From NCBI GenBank assembly GCA_016871135.1, contig VFZQ01000212.1:1-8148 (forward strand): a stretch of DNA of 8,148 nt. The letters are read 5' to 3'. Both the position numbers and the translations under genes were made by a program. This document shows, piece by piece, positions 7,628 to 8,148 of the stretch. The notes under the pieces are model-generated. The model had not been told where the DNA came from and searched no databases. It saw nothing but the letters and a program-made list of their open reading frames with translations. The number at the start of each line of letters is the position of its first letter. Position 1 is the first letter of the stretch. Source of the stretch: Acidobacteriota bacterium (GTDB taxonomy: Bacteria; Acidobacteriota; Terriglobia; Bryobacterales; Bryobacteraceae).

Positions 7628-8148
7628 ATCGAAAGACTTGCGGTAGTGACCGGGGCGTCGGCGGGAATCGGCGCCGAGTTCGCGCGGCAGTTGAAAGCGC
7701 GTGGGTACTCGCTTGTGCTAATCGCGCGGCGTGAGGACCGTCTGCGCGCGCTGGCAGCGGAACTCGGAGGCGCGGAGATCGTCGCAGCCGATCTTGCGAA
7801 TGACTCCGATTGCGCCCGCTGCGTCGAACTGATCGAACAGCGCCGGCCTTCGATGCTCGTCAACAATGCTGGGTTCGGAACGCGCGGGCTGTTTCACGAG
7901 ACCGATTTTTCGAAGCAGATCGAGATGCACCAGTTGCACGTGATGGCCGCTACGCGGCTGACGCGCGCGGCGCTTGAGGGCATGGTGGAGGCAAACGCCG
8001 GGGCGATCATCAACGTCGCGTCGGTGGCGGGCTTTTCGCGATCGGCGGGCAACGTGAGCTACTGTGCGACCAAGGCGTGGATGGTCGCGTTCACCGAGGG
8101 CCTGAACCTGGAAATGCGAGCCGTCGCGCCGAATGTCGTCGTGCAGGC
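7628..8148 (+). CDS. Short-chain dehydrogenase/reductase, 3' end outside the window
   Basis: Classical SDR oxidoreductase using NAD(P)H; substrate unknown. About 173 codons are present. Visible motifs are the nucleotide-binding VVTGASAGIG at the N-terminus, IARRED after the second strand (Arg suggests NADPH), ADL in the next loop, the structural NNAG, a serine in INVASVAG, and the catalytic YCATK. The YCATK tyrosine and lysine with the preceding serine complete the active triad. It resembles the DltE/YqjQ-like short-chain reductases. The start is unclear: no ATG, GTG or TTG falls where the fold should begin. The coordinate given is an ATC codon preceded by GGGAGG (7618-7623) at the short distance of four bases, which would give MERLAVVTGAS. 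Alternatives are GTG at 7646, which would cut into the first strand, or GTG at 7553 inside lysA, which would add about 25 residues. It lies about 20 bases after lysA and probably belongs to the same operon. Confidence 0.88.
   Translation, partial: MERLAVVTGASAGIGAEFARQLKARGYSLVLIARREDRLRALAAELGGAEIVAADLANDSDCARCVELIEQRRPSMLVNNAGFGTRGLFHETDFSKQIEMHQLHVMAATRLTRAALEGMVEANAGAIINVASVAGFSRSAGNVSYCATKAWMVAFTEGLNLEMRAVAPNVVVQ

Overview
The window looks like ordinary chromosome from a GC-rich bacterium. The mix of a divergent membrane pyrophosphatase, unusual rpiB and deoC genes, a GAF/SpoIIE phosphatase and lysA suggests Acidobacteriota of the Solibacter/Bryobacter type. That assignment is an inference from gene style recalled from memory and was not checked against a database. 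I see no mobile elements, CRISPR arrays, rRNA or tRNA.

Layout. At the left edge, the first 41 codons of a membrane protein read leftwards (1-124, minus strand). A divergent intergenic region follows (125-313) with a two-step hairpin. Next is hppA (314-2794, plus), a membrane proton/sodium-pumping pyrophosphatase with an N-terminal extension. A 45-residue secreted, lysine-rich peptide gene (2966-3103) comes next, then a strong intrinsic terminator (3135-3174) that closes this first unit.

The second unit is a tightly packed plus-strand operon. It holds rpiB (3195-3806), deoC (3803-4615), a GAF-GAF-SpoIIE phosphatase (4612-6366), lysA (6363-7607) and a short-chain dehydrogenase cut by the window edge (from about 7628). 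The first four genes are joined by three successive 4-base ATGA stop/start overlaps, which implies translational coupling.

The most interesting part is rpiB-deoC. RpiB carries an extra N-terminal segment of about 50 residues that closely resembles, from memory, the N-termini of the ethanolamine microcompartment proteins EutQ and EutT. Its usual catalytic cysteine is replaced by aspartate. DeoC carries an amphipathic helix followed by a Pro/Ala linker, the classic form of a bacterial microcompartment encapsulation peptide. An aldolase and a pentose-phosphate isomerase with these additions match the predicted core of a sugar-phosphate-utilising (SPU-type) microcompartment. No shell protein lies in the window, so the shell would have to be encoded elsewhere or be absent.

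How the genes may work together: DeoC would split 2-deoxyribose-5-phosphate into glyceraldehyde-3-phosphate and acetaldehyde, the volatile aldehyde being the usual reason for encapsulation, and RpiB would act on a pentose phosphate. The phosphatase is a probable regulator and lysA makes lysine. Their link to the sugar-phosphate pair is by transcription only, as far as the sequence shows.
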